Shown here in pieces: positions 45,107 through 53,326 of a stretch of 64,000 nt of DNA. This stretch comes from Flavivirga spongiicola (GTDB taxonomy: Bacteria; Bacteroidota; Bacteroidia; Flavobacteriales; Flavobacteriaceae), in NCBI RefSeq assembly GCF_030540825.1, contig NZ_JAUOEO010000002.1, positions 558,001 to 622,000 of the forward strand, written 5' to 3'. A program made the position numbers and the translations under genes. The notes under the pieces are model-generated. The model did not search any database. It was not told the DNA's origin and was given only the letters and a program-made list of their open reading frames with translations. Within the stretch, counting starts at the first letter, position 1. The number at the start of each line of letters is the position of its first letter.

Positions 45107-45923
45107 GTTGTTTTTCTTTTCTTTTTTGGTTTCTAATAACAATTTTAGAAATATAAATACTCACTTGGTATAAAATTATAATTGGAATAGCTACAATGAT
45201 TTGACTGGCAATATCTGGAGGTGTAATAATTGCAGATAAAATTAATACAATTACCAGGGCATATTTCCTGTATTTTCTCAATATTTCGGGAGTTACCAAA
45301 CCTATTTTAGTTAAAAAATAGATAATAATAGGTAGCTCAAAAATTAAACCTGAAGCTAATACAGATGAGCGTACTAAGGCTATGTAAGAACCAATATCTA
45401 TTTGGTTGTCTACTGTCTCTGAAATGCTATAATTTGCTAAAAAATTAAGTGATAATGGCGTTACAATATAATAGCCAAATAATACCCCTATAAAGAATAG
45501 GAGTGATGAAATGATGATGAATCCACGGGAGTGCTTACGTTCATTGCTGTGTAGGCCAGGACTAATAAACTTCCATAATTGATAAATAACATAAGGAAAA
45601 GAAATGACAAACCCTGCTAAAATGGCTGTCCAAATATCTGCTGAAAATTGCCCAGCCATAGTACGATTTTGTATTATCATTGGCATTTCTTCAGCACAAA
45701 AGGTTGTATTAACACCTATAAAATTTGCCGCATTACAAAGAAAATGATAAGTTGGAAAATTCATTTCTTTAGGTGCAAAAATTATGGCATCGAACATAAA
45801 ACGGCTAAAAATAAAAGCTAAAGTAGCTACTATTATAACAGCTGAACAGATTCTAATTAAATGCCATCTTAAATCTTCAAGATGATCTAAAAAAGACATC
45901 TCATTTATACTTTTCTTTGCCAT
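45099..45923 (-). CDS. tatC: Sec-independent protein translocase TatC
   Basis: The 274-residue membrane protein has the TatC N-terminal motif MSFLDHLEDLRWHLIR, which binds the twin-arginine signal, and about six membrane helices. Conserved periplasmic residues (FVISFPYVIYQLWKFISPGL) are present. It is the core receptor of the Tat system, exporting folded proteins. It starts on the last base of the kdsD stop codon (TAATG overlap), so the genes are translationally coupled. No tatA/B gene is visible in the window. Confidence 0.95.
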   Translation of the reverse strand: MAKKSINEMSFLDHLEDLRWHLIRICSAVIIVATLAFIFSRFMFDAIIFAPKEMNFPTYHFLCNAANFIGVNTTFCAEEMPMIIQNRTMAGQFSADIWTAILAGFVISFPYVIYQLWKFISPGLHSNERKHSRGFIIISSLLFFIGVLFGYYIVTPLSLNFLANYSISETVDNQIDIGSYIALVRSSVLASGLIFELPIIIYFLTKIGLVTPEILRKYRKYALVIVLILSAIITPPDIASQIIVAIPIIILYQVSIYISKIVIRNQKRKEKQHA

Positions 45924-46888
45924 TATATAATACCTTCTTTTATTAAATCGTGCAAATGAATCACACCAGCATAGTTACCATCTTCTTCAACCAACAATTG
46001 AGAAATGCCATTTGTTTCCATAACATCTAAAGCTTCAACAGCCATGGCTTCAGCATTAATACGCTTAGGATTAGCACTCATAATATCATTTGCAGTTAGT
46101 GATGAAAAATCATCCACTTTACTTAACATTCTACGTAAATCACCGTCAGTAATAATACCTGTAATTTTATCATTTTCTACAACGGCAGTAACACCTAGCA
46201 TTTTTTCGGTAATCTCAATTATAATCTCTTTTATGTTTGTTGTCGGAATTACTTTAGGTTTTTCGTTTACTGATGAAATATCTTGAACCCGTAAATATAA
46301 TTTTTTTCCTAAGGCGCCTCCTGGGTGATATTTCGCGAAATCATTACTGGAAAAACCACGTAATTCCAATAAGCAAACAGCTAAAGCATCACCAATAACT
46401 AACTGTGCTGTTGTACTCGTAGTTGGTGCTAAATTATTTGGACAAGCTTCTTTTTCAACAAATGCGTTTAGAATATAGTCAGCTTGTTGTCCTAAAAACG
46501 AGTCTTTATTTCCCGTTATAGCAATCATTTTATTGTTAGCACTTTTTATTAGTGGGACTAAAACTTTAATTTCTGGAGTATTCCCACTTTTAGAAATACA
46601 AATAACAACATCATCTTTAAGAATAAGTCCTAAATCACCATGAATAGCATCGGCAGCATGCATAAAAATAGAAGGAGTCCCGGTAGAATTTAATGTGGCT
46701 ACAATTTTATTAGCGATAATGGCGCTTTTACCAATTCCGGTAATAATGACACGGCCTTTAGAATTGTAAATAAGTTGAACTGCATCGGCAAAATCATCGG
46801 TTATTAAGCTGGCTAAATTTGAAATGGCTTGACTTTCCATTTCAATAGTTAGTTTTGCAGTTTGTGTAATAGAATTTTTACTATTCAA
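45923..46888 (-). CDS. kdsD: Arabinose-5-phosphate isomerase (KdsD/KpsF family)
   Basis: The 321-residue protein has an N-terminal SIS domain (VIITGIGKSAIIANKI, HGDLGLI, ISKSGNTPEI) and two C-terminal CBS domains (VVENDKITGIITDGDLRR; QLLVEEDGNYAGVIHLHDL). It converts ribulose-5-phosphate to arabinose-5-phosphate, the precursor of Kdo for LPS. It begins a minus-strand operon with tatC and shares a 202-bp divergent intergenic region with recQ. A TAGTTTTG box occurs on the minus strand at 46980-46987 without a clear TTG. Confidence 0.92.
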   Translation of the reverse strand: MNSKNSITQTAKLTIEMESQAISNLASLITDDFADAVQLIYNSKGRVIITGIGKSAIIANKIVATLNSTGTPSIFMHAADAIHGDLGLILKDDVVICISKSGNTPEIKVLVPLIKSANNKMIAITGNKDSFLGQQADYILNAFVEKEACPNNLAPTTSTTAQLVIGDALAVCLLELRGFSSNDFAKYHPGGALGKKLYLRVQDISSVNEKPKVIPTTNIKEIIIEITEKMLGVTAVVENDKITGIITDGDLRRMLSKVDDFSSLTANDIMSANPKRINAEAMAVEALDVMETNGISQLLVEEDGNYAGVIHLHDLIKEGII

Positions 46889-47090
46889 AATTTATATTTT
46901 TTTAGTTGATGCTTTTTAAAGATTTTATTATCTTTAATGGTAATCAAATTAAATTTTGTTGTACTTTGGATTTTCGTTACAAAACTAACGAAAAAAAAAT
47001 GAGGGGATCTCTAAATGCACTATTAAATTAATAAGTAAAGTTTTAATATTTTAGTGTGTGATAATAAGTAAATAAATTTTTATACAGTTC

Positions 47091-49295
47091 ATGTTATTAG
47101 CCAAAAGTGACTTGCACTCTGCTCTTAAAAAATATTTTGGATTTAATCAATTCAAGGGCTTGCAAGAAGATGTTGTAGAAAGTGTTTTATCAAGAAATCA
47201 TACATTTGTAATTATGCCAACTGGTGGCGGAAAATCACTGTGTTATCAGTTGCCAGCATTAATGCAAGATGGTACTGCTATTGTGGTATCCCCATTAATA
47301 GCTTTAATGAAAAATCAAGTAGATGCCATCAGGGGCATTTCTAATGAAGAGGGAGTTGCACATGTATTAAATTCGTCATTAAATAAAACAGAAGTAAAAC
47401 GTGTTAAAGAAGATATAGTAAATGGTATTACAAAGTTACTATATGTTGCACCGGAATCTTTAACCAAAGAAGAAAATGTCGAGTTTTTACGTTCTGTGAA
47501 AGTTTCTTTCATGGCTATTGACGAGGCACACTGTATTAGTGAATGGGGGCATGATTTTAGACCAGAGTACAGGAATTTGCGTCATATTATTGGTAGAATA
47601 GGAGATGGTATACCTATTATTGGTTTAACTGCGACTGCGACACCAAAAGTTCAGGAAGACATTATAAAGAATTTAGGTATTAATAATGCAAAAACCTTTA
47701 AAGCTTCTTTTAATAGACCCAATTTATATTATGAGATTAGACCGAAAACAAAGGATGTAGATGCCGATATTATTCGATTTATAAAACAAAATGAAAATAA
47801 ATCTGGTATTGTTTATTGTTTAAGTAGGAAACGAGTTGAAGAACTTGCTCAAGTATTACAAGTAAATGGTATTAAAGCAGTACCATATCATGCAGGATTA
47901 GATGCTAAATCAAGATCTAGTTATCAAGATAAATTCCTAATGGAAGATGTAGATGTAGTTGTGGCTACTATTGCTTTTGGTATGGGAATAGATAAACCAG
48001 ATGTACGTTTTGTAATTCATCATGACATCCCAAAAAGTATAGAAAGTTATTATCAAGAAACTGGTAGAGCAGGGCGTGATGGTGGTGAAGGGCATTGTTT
48101 AGCGTATTATGCTTATAAAGATATTGAAAAATTAGAAAAATTCATGTCAGGTAAGCCCGTAGCAGAGCAAGAAATTGGACAAGCATTGTTACAAGAGGTC
48201 ATTGCATTTGCTGAAACATCTATCTCCAGAAGAAAATTTATTTTACATTATTTTGGTGAAGAATTTGATAATGAGACCGGTGAAGGTGGTGATATGGATG
48301 ACAATGTTAGGCACCCAAAAAAGAGACATGAGGCAAAAGAAGATGTTGTATTGCTATTAGAAACTATAGATAAAACCAACGAAAAATATAAATCTAAAGA
48401 TTTAGTAAATGTTATTGTTGGTAAAGAGAATGCTTTGATTAATTCTCATAAAACCAATGAACAGCCATTTTTTGGGAAGGGTAAGAGTAAAGACAACAAA
48501 CATTGGATGGCGTTATTAAGGCAAGTATTAGTTGCAGGCTTTCTTAGAAAGGACATAGAAACTTACGGTGTTATTAAGTTAAGTGAATCTGGCAAATCTT
48601 TTATAAAAAAACCTTTGTCGTTTATGATGACTGAAGATCATATTTTTGAAGGAGAGCAGGAGGATGGTACTATTATTACGGCAGTTAAAGGAGGTGGTGC
48701 AGTAGCAGATGAATTATTGATGGGCATGCTTAAAGATTTGCGTAAAAAGAATGCAAAAAAGATAGGCGTACCGCCGTTTGTTATTTTTCAAGACCCTTCG
48801 CTTGAGGATATGGCTTTAAAATACCCAGTTAATTTAACAGAATTATCAAATGTTCATGGTGTTGGAGAAGGGAAATCTAAAAAATATGGTAAAGACTTTG
48901 TAGAATTAATTTCTAACTATGTTGAAGAAAATGATATTGTTCGTCCAGACGATATGGTTGTAAAGTCTACTGGGACTAATTCAGCAAATAAGTTGTATAT
49001 CATTCAAAACATTGATAGAAAATTACCTTTAGATGATATTGCATCGTCAAAAGGGATGTCTATGGAAGACTTCATTAAAGAAATGGAAGTTATTGTCTAT
49101 TCTGGTACTAAATTGAATATCAATTATTGGATTGATGATATTTTAGATGAAGATCAGCAAGAAGAAATTCATGACTATTTTATGGAGTCAGAATCTGATA
49201 ATATTGATGATGCTATCGAAGAATTTGATGGCGATTATGACGATGAAGAGCTGCGCTTATATCGCATTAAGTTTATTAGCGAAGTGGCTAATTAG
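47091..49295 (+). CDS. recQ: ATP-dependent DNA helicase RecQ, lacking zinc-ligand cysteines
   Basis: The 734-residue protein has the SF2 helicase core with Walker A PTGGGKS (about residues 44-50), DEAH (144-147), IGLTATAT and QETGRAGRDG. RQC and HRDC domains follow (HRDC around FVIFQDPSLEDMA), then a Bacteroidetes-type C-terminal extension with an acidic tail. At the zinc subdomain, where E. coli RecQ has four cysteines, this protein reads ISRRKFILHYFGEEFDN and then an acidic loop without any cysteine. It should unwind DNA in recombinational repair, but without the zinc site. It converges with the next minus-strand gene with a 4-bp overlap. Confidence 0.93.
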   Translation: MLLAKSDLHSALKKYFGFNQFKGLQEDVVESVLSRNHTFVIMPTGGGKSLCYQLPALMQDGTAIVVSPLIALMKNQVDAIRGISNEEGVAHVLNSSLNKTEVKRVKEDIVNGITKLLYVAPESLTKEENVEFLRSVKVSFMAIDEAHCISEWGHDFRPEYRNLRHIIGRIGDGIPIIGLTATATPKVQEDIIKNLGINNAKTFKASFNRPNLYYEIRPKTKDVDADIIRFIKQNENKSGIVYCLSRKRVEELAQVLQVNGIKAVPYHAGLDAKSRSSYQDKFLMEDVDVVVATIAFGMGIDKPDVRFVIHHDIPKSIESYYQETGRAGRDGGEGHCLAYYAYKDIEKLEKFMSGKPVAEQEIGQALLQEVIAFAETSISRRKFILHYFGEEFDNETGEGGDMDDNVRHPKKRHEAKEDVVLLLETIDKTNEKYKSKDLVNVIVGKENALINSHKTNEQPFFGKGKSKDNKHWMALLRQVLVAGFLRKDIETYGVIKLSESGKSFIKKPLSFMMTEDHIFEGEQEDGTIITAVKGGGAVADELLMGMLKDLRKKNAKKIGVPPFVIFQDPSLEDMALKYPVNLTELSNVHGVGEGKSKKYGKDFVELISNYVEENDIVRPDDMVVKSTGTNSANKLYIIQNIDRKLPLDDIASSKGMSMEDFIKEMEVIVYSGTKLNINYWIDDILDEDQQEEIHDYFMESESDNIDDAIEEFDGDYDDEELRLYRIKFISEVAN

Positions 49296-49735
49296 TTTTT
49301 TATTGTTTTAAAATCGATGGTATGCTTTTTTGCAATTAATTGTAACGACTTAATGTGAACTTTATTAAATTTTTCAACATCTTCTTTTTCAATTTGAAAA
49401 TCTATTCTAGTTATAAACCTATTTGATACATTAGAATAATCAGACTCAAATTCATCCATGTCAGATTTTAAATCCAAACTAAAGTTTTTACCTTCAATAC
49501 TAAGTTTAGCACCTTTCATGGTTTTAATTTTAAAAGAGCCAACAGTTATAGTAATTACATAGTAGTAACCACCAAGTTCTTTTGTGCTAGCATATAGTAC
49601 GTTTTTTTCAGATATCGCAAACGCTTCATCTTTAATAGAATTAATAATATCTTCGGTATAATTATCTACATGTGTACGCTCCGTGGCTCGAATGTTTCCA
49701 AAAGCAGCTAAAAGTTTATCTAAAGAAAATCTCAT
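49292..49735 (-). CDS. Conserved hypothetical protein
   Basis: The 147-residue protein has no signal peptide or membrane helix and no family I recognise. The start MRFSLDKLLAAFGN is followed by an alternating beta-strand pattern (YYVITITVGSFKI, LSIEGKNFSLDL, FITRIDFQIEKED), so it is probably a small beta-rich cytoplasmic domain. Its 3' end overlaps that of recQ by 4 bp. A good promoter lies just upstream (49750-49779, minus strand), so it is probably expressed alone. Confidence 0.65.
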   Translation of the reverse strand: MRFSLDKLLAAFGNIRATERTHVDNYTEDIINSIKDEAFAISEKNVLYASTKELGGYYYVITITVGSFKIKTMKGAKLSIEGKNFSLDLKSDMDEFESDYSNVSNRFITRIDFQIEKEDVEKFNKVHIKSLQLIAKKHTIDFKTIKN

Positions 49736-49749
49736 GTTTAAAGTTTTGA

Positions 49750-49779
49750 CAAATCTAGATATAATTTAACTTTGAGCAA
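49750..49779 (-). promoter_or_regulatory. Bacteroidetes-type promoter for the hypothetical gene
   Basis: On the minus strand, TTG (49779-49777), a 19-base spacer and TAGATTTG (49757-49750) match the flavobacterial consensus exactly. The predicted start of transcription is near 49744, about 9 bases before the ATG at 49735, so the leader would be very short. Confidence 0.65.
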
Positions 49780-49820
49780 ATACTTCTTGCTTCTACCTTC
49801 TTACTTATAACTTAGTTTCC

Positions 49821-49828
49821 TATCTTTG
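49821..49828 (+). promoter_or_regulatory. -7 promoter element of the fused prolyl isomerase gene
   Basis: TATCTTTG is a perfect TAnnTTTG box 22 bases before the ATG at 49851. A TTA at 49801-49803, 17 bases upstream, may serve as the -33 element in place of TTG. Confidence 0.55.
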
Positions 49829-49850
49829 CACTTTCTTAAAAATTAGAACA

Positions 49851-50783
49851 ATGCAAGACGGTTTATACGCAAAATTTAATACAACAAAAGGAGAGATCCT
49901 TGTCGCTTTAGAATATCAAAAAACGCCGGGAACAGTAGGTAACTTTGTGGCTTTAGCAGAAGGAAACCTTGAAAATAAGGTAAAGCCTCAAGGGACTCCT
50001 TATTATGATGGTTTAAAATTTCATAGAGTCATTCCGGATTTCATGATTCAAGGAGGCTGTCCACAAGGATCAGGTTCTGGAAATCCAGGATATCAATTTG
50101 ATGATGAGTTTCACCCAGATTTAAAACATGATACTCCAGGGGTTTTATCAATGGCAAATGCAGGACCAGGAACCAATGGAAGTCAGTTTTTTATCACTCA
50201 TGTCGAAACACCATGGTTGGATAATAATCATACAGTTTTTGGTAAAGTAACAGAAGGTCAAGATATTGTTAATGCTATAGCTCAAGGTGATTCTATTGAT
50301 AGTTTAGAAATTATACGTGTAGGCAGTGATGCAGAAGCTTACAATGCTATTGAATCTTTTAGAACTTTTGAAGGATCTAGAGAAAAAAGATTAGCAGAAG
50401 CAAAACAAGCGGCTGAAGGAGAATTGGATAAAATTGCGGCTGGTTTTAATAAAACAGAGAGTGGTTTACGTTATCAAATAATTCAGGAAGGAAGTGGGGT
50501 AAATGCAGAAACAGGTAAAACAGTGTCAGTTCATTATAAAGGACAATTAGCAGATGGAACTGTCTTCGATTCTTCATATAAACGTAATCAACCAATTGAT
50601 TTTCCACTAGGTGTTGGTCAAGTTATTGCTGGTTGGGATGAAGGTGTTGGTTTACTAAAAGTAGGCGATAAAGCACGTTTTGTAATACCAAGTCATTTAG
50701 GATACGGAAGTAGAGGTGCTGGAGGAGTTATACCACCAGATGCTACTCTTATTTTTGATGTAGAGTTGATGGATGTAAAATAA
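49851..50783 (+). CDS. Fused cyclophilin-FKBP peptidyl-prolyl isomerase
   Basis: Residues 1-155 form a cyclophilin domain: YYDGLKFHRVIPDFMIQGG, the QFFITHVETPWLDNNHTVFG block, and catalytic Arg in FHRVIPDF. A helical linker follows (about 165-205). Residues 210-310 form an FKBP domain: VSVHYKGQLADGTVFDSS, VIAGWDEGVGLLKVGDKA, and PSHLGYGSRGAGGVIPPDATL. No signal peptide is present, so it probably acts in the cytoplasm. Proteins with both isomerase folds in one chain are known from a few bacteria and protists. It should speed prolyl isomerisation during folding. Two hairpins follow it. Confidence 0.92.
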   Translation: MQDGLYAKFNTTKGEILVALEYQKTPGTVGNFVALAEGNLENKVKPQGTPYYDGLKFHRVIPDFMIQGGCPQGSGSGNPGYQFDDEFHPDLKHDTPGVLSMANAGPGTNGSQFFITHVETPWLDNNHTVFGKVTEGQDIVNAIAQGDSIDSLEIIRVGSDAEAYNAIESFRTFEGSREKRLAEAKQAAEGELDKIAAGFNKTESGLRYQIIQEGSGVNAETGKTVSVHYKGQLADGTVFDSSYKRNQPIDFPLGVGQVIAGWDEGVGLLKVGDKARFVIPSHLGYGSRGAGGVIPPDATLIFDVELMDVK

Positions 50784-50789
50784 GCAGAG

Positions 50790-50817
50790 ATTAAATTTTG
50801 GTTAACCAAAATTTAAT
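50790..50817. repeat. 28-bp perfect palindrome downstream of the fused isomerase gene
   Basis: A perfectly symmetrical 28-bp sequence centred on GGTTAACC, with AT-rich arms (ATTAAATTTT / AAAATTTAAT), begins 6 bases after the stop codon. In RNA it could form a 12-bp stem with a TTAA loop. It is not followed by a T-run, so it is not a classical terminator. A true terminator follows 46 bases later. It might be an mRNA 3'-end stabiliser or a protein-binding site. Confidence 0.75.
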
Positions 50818-50863
50818 GAACCACTTACCTTGAGCGTAGTCGAAGGGTCTTAATATAATAAAG

Positions 50864-50891
50864 AAAAACACCTAATTGTAGGTGTTTTTTT
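50864..50891 (+). terminator. Rho-independent terminator after the isomerase gene
   Basis: An 11-bp stem (AAAAACACCTA/TAGGTGTTTTT) with the loop ATTG is followed by further Ts. It lies 81 bases after the isomerase stop and upstream of the gene at 51007. Confidence 0.85.
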
Positions 50892-50994
50892 ATACAATAA
50901 TTTGATTTTAATCCTTGTAATTATTGATTTCATCTTATGGAGTATATATTTACTTTGTTTATCGATTATTTTCATTTTTAAGTTTTTATAAGGA

Positions 50995-51002
50995 TATTTT
51001 TG
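50995..51002 (+). promoter_or_regulatory. -7 element four bases before the start of a small gene
   Basis: TATTTTTG is a perfect TAnnTTTG box, ending only four bases before the ATG at 51007. No TTG is present at the right distance. If used, the transcript would be leaderless or nearly so. Confidence 0.4.
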
Positions 51003-51006
51003 TGTC

Positions 51007-51429
51007 ATGATTAGCGTTAAGGACACAAGTTTATATTCAGAGGTTATCAAGGAGTTTAACCATTCTTTTGGTAGTATGTTTGTATTTCAAGGATACATGA
51101 TTGTAGAAATCAATGAAGGTATTGTTGTTAACTGGGAAGACCACGTAAAAGTGTTTTCTAACGATATAAAAAAATTTGTAGGAACTAAAGGAAAGGATCT
51201 TATTCTTATTTCTAATAGGATTAACTCTTATTCTGTTATTGCTTCAGATTGGTTAAAATTTTTTAAAAACAACTATAATTTAAAAGCTTACCTTATAGTT
51301 TCAAATGAAAAAACGGCGAATTTGGGTGTCATGACTGAAAATTTATTTTTTAATAAAAAAATAAAAAAATTCAATTCATTGTATACAGCCGTCAATTATG
51401 TAAAAAGCGGTTTAATTGAAGTTAAATAA
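51007..51429 (+). CDS. Hypothetical protein, possible SpoIIAA/STAS-like fold
   Basis: The 140-residue protein has no signal sequence or membrane helix. An alternating pattern (MIVEINEGIVVNWEDHV, DLILISNRINSYSV, LKAYLIVSNEK, a C-terminal helix AVNYVKSGL) suggests an alpha/beta fold resembling SpoIIAA-like domains seen in flavobacteria. This is tentative and I do not recognise a named family. It begins after a terminator and probably has its own weak promoter. Confidence 0.6.
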   Translation: MISVKDTSLYSEVIKEFNHSFGSMFVFQGYMIVEINEGIVVNWEDHVKVFSNDIKKFVGTKGKDLILISNRINSYSVIASDWLKFFKNNYNLKAYLIVSNEKTANLGVMTENLFFNKKIKKFNSLYTAVNYVKSGLIEVK

Positions 51430-51444
51430 CATTTTATACATTTG
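51416..51444 (+). promoter_or_regulatory. Bacteroidetes-type promoter for the DinB/YfiT gene
   Basis: TTG (51416-51418), an 18-base spacer and TACATTTG (51437-51444) match the consensus exactly. The -7 box ends five bases before the ATG at 51450, so transcription is predicted to start at or within a base or two of the start codon. Confidence 0.65.
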
Positions 51445-51449
51445 CTTAT

Positions 51450-51995
51450 ATGACAGAGCAACAAATAGAAAAGCTTAAATACCCGATAGGACGGTTTGAA
51501 TGTCCAACGAATTTATCTAAAGAAGATATTGAAAGTTGGATTTCCATATTAGAACATTTTCCAACCCGTTTAGAAAACCTTGTTAAAAACTTAACAGACG
51601 AGCAATTAGATACGGTATATAGACCTGGAGGCTGGACCATAAGGCAGGTAGTGCACCATGTGTCTGATAGCCATCATCATAGTTACACTAGGTTCAAATG
51701 GGCATTAACAGAAGATAAACCGCTTATAAAAGCTTATTTTGAAGATCGTTGGGCAGAACTTGTAGATTCTAAAACGGCTCCGATAGATATGTCAATAAAT
51801 CATATAAAAGCAATACATTTTAAACTTGTTTATTTGTTGAAAATGTTATCTCAAGATGATTTGAATATTTGTTTTATTCACCCTGAAACAAATTCAGAGG
51901 TATTATTAAGCTATAATATTGGAAATTATGCATGGCATAGTAATCATCATTATGCTCATATAGAAAATTTGTTAAAAAGAAAAGGTTGGATTTAG
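51450..51995 (+). CDS. DinB/YfiT-superfamily putative metal-dependent hydrolase
   Basis: The 181-residue protein belongs to the DinB_2/YfiT family. It starts with the family signature YPIGRFECP and includes the PGGWTIRQVVHHVSDSHHH block and the C-terminal WHSNHHYAHI block. These supply the three metal-binding histidines. Relatives include bacillithiol-S-transferase-like enzymes (BstA) and YfiT hydrolases, but the substrate here is unknown. It should be cytoplasmic. It has a nearby promoter with an almost leaderless start. Confidence 0.9.
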   Translation: MTEQQIEKLKYPIGRFECPTNLSKEDIESWISILEHFPTRLENLVKNLTDEQLDTVYRPGGWTIRQVVHHVSDSHHHSYTRFKWALTEDKPLIKAYFEDRWAELVDSKTAPIDMSINHIKAIHFKLVYLLKMLSQDDLNICFIHPETNSEVLLSYNIGNYAWHSNHHYAHIENLLKRKGWI

Positions 51996-52061
51996 ATAGG
52001 CAATTATGAAACATCCGTAACTAAAAGTTCGATACCCAAGGACTATGATTATATGGATGCT

Positions 52062-52079
52062 ACACCGGCCGGCCGGTGT
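52062..52079. repeat. 18-bp GC-rich perfect palindrome
   Basis: The sequence ACACCGGCCGGCCGGTGT reads the same on both strands. It has 14 G or C in 18 bases, in a region of strongly AT-rich DNA. It lies 66 bases after the DinB/YfiT stop and 29 bases before the MORN-repeat gene. No T-run follows, so it is not a clear terminator. It could be a regulator site or a transferred element. Confidence 0.85.
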
Positions 52080-52108
52080 GACAAATAAAAAACAATAGAT
52101 ACAAACAC

Positions 52109-53326
52109 ATGAAATTAATAATATTCATTTTTTTTATTAGTATAAATATAGCATGGACCCAGACTTCATATAAAGAGTATTATGATGACGGTACAATAAA
52201 AATGGAGAGTAGTAAAAAGGATGGTAAATTATATGGGAATACTAAGTATTATTTTCCTTCGGGAAAACTTCAACGAATCGTTTATTATTCTGAAGGGAAA
52301 ATGAATGGGATAGGAAAGGAGTATTATGAGAGTGGACAATTAGCTGCATTAGTTAATACTAAAGACGATCAATACCATGGCGCTGCTAAAACGTATTCAA
52401 ATGAAGGGAAGATATTGACTACAGGTGAATATCATAATAATTTACGAGTAGGTGAGCATAAAGCTTTCTACCAAAATGGTATTTTAAAAAGTATTGGGCA
52501 TTATGATGAAAATGGTAAACTAAGTGGGGCGCTTAAAGATTATTATGAGAATTCTAAACCTAAATTAGAAGCTAATTTTATAAACGGAAACCTGACAGGG
52601 GAAAGAAAGGAATATTTTGAGAATGGACAGTTAAAAGATGTGACTATATATAAAAATGGCAAAGGCAATGGAAGCTACCATTCATATTTTGAAAATGGGA
52701 AATTAAATACAAAAGCACATTTTGTAGATGGTAAATTGAATGGTGAATTTATATCTTATAATAAGGAAGGTATTATTAGTGCCGAAAAAGAATTTGCTCT
52801 TGGTAAAAAGACTGGTTCACACATAGAATATTATAAAAATGGACAAATAGCAGTAAAATCTTTTTATAAAGAAGATTATCTAGAAGGCGATTATTTTTAT
52901 TATTATAGCACAGGAGAAATATGGGTGAAAGCAGAAATGAGCTATGGCCGTATCATTATTAAGACCGTTTATTTTAAAAATGGAAGTGTAATATCTGAAG
53001 AAAAAAAGAATAAAGATTCTGGTGATTATGATTATAAGAAATATCATGCAAATGGTGAATTGCATTCTGTAGGTGTTAAAGCAAGCTGGCCTCAAGACGC
53101 TAAAACAGGTGAATGGATGTATTATCATACTAATGGAAAATTATATAAAACAGAATTATATAGTGATTATGGAGGGCTTATGGATATAATTAACTGTTTT
53201 GATGGAGAAGGTAATCCATTAAACAAAGGTTCTATAGTTAACGGGAATGGTAGTTTGAACCATTATGATATAAAAGGAACTCTTTTAAAAACTGAAAACT
53301 ATAAAGACGGAAGCGTTGAAAAATGA
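52109..53326 (+). CDS. Secreted MORN-repeat protein (YwqK-like)
   Basis: The 405-residue protein has a Sec signal peptide (about residues 1-17, KLIIFIFFISINIAWTQ). At least ten MORN_2-type repeats of about 20-25 residues follow, each with the pattern Y-x-N/S-G-x-L/I (examples YFENGQLKD, YFENGKLNT, YYKNGQIAV). Such repeats form extended beta-meander surfaces. Databases often label them 'YwqK antitoxin', but no toxin gene is seen here. It overlaps the next gene by an ATGA junction. Confidence 0.85.
   Translation: MKLIIFIFFISINIAWTQTSYKEYYDDGTIKMESSKKDGKLYGNTKYYFPSGKLQRIVYYSEGKMNGIGKEYYESGQLAALVNTKDDQYHGAAKTYSNEGKILTTGEYHNNLRVGEHKAFYQNGILKSIGHYDENGKLSGALKDYYENSKPKLEANFINGNLTGERKEYFENGQLKDVTIYKNGKGNGSYHSYFENGKLNTKAHFVDGKLNGEFISYNKEGIISAEKEFALGKKTGSHIEYYKNGQIAVKSFYKEDYLEGDYFYYYSTGEIWVKAEMSYGRIIIKTVYFKNGSVISEEKKNKDSGDYDYKKYHANGELHSVGVKASWPQDAKTGEWMYYHTNGKLYKTELYSDYGGLMDIINCFDGEGNPLNKGSIVNGNGSLNHYDIKGTLLKTENYKDGSVEK

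Noticed and set aside
52109..53326. Toxin-antitoxin system
   Set aside because: The repeat protein has a signal peptide and no toxin gene is adjacent; the YwqK 'antitoxin' label is only a database habit.
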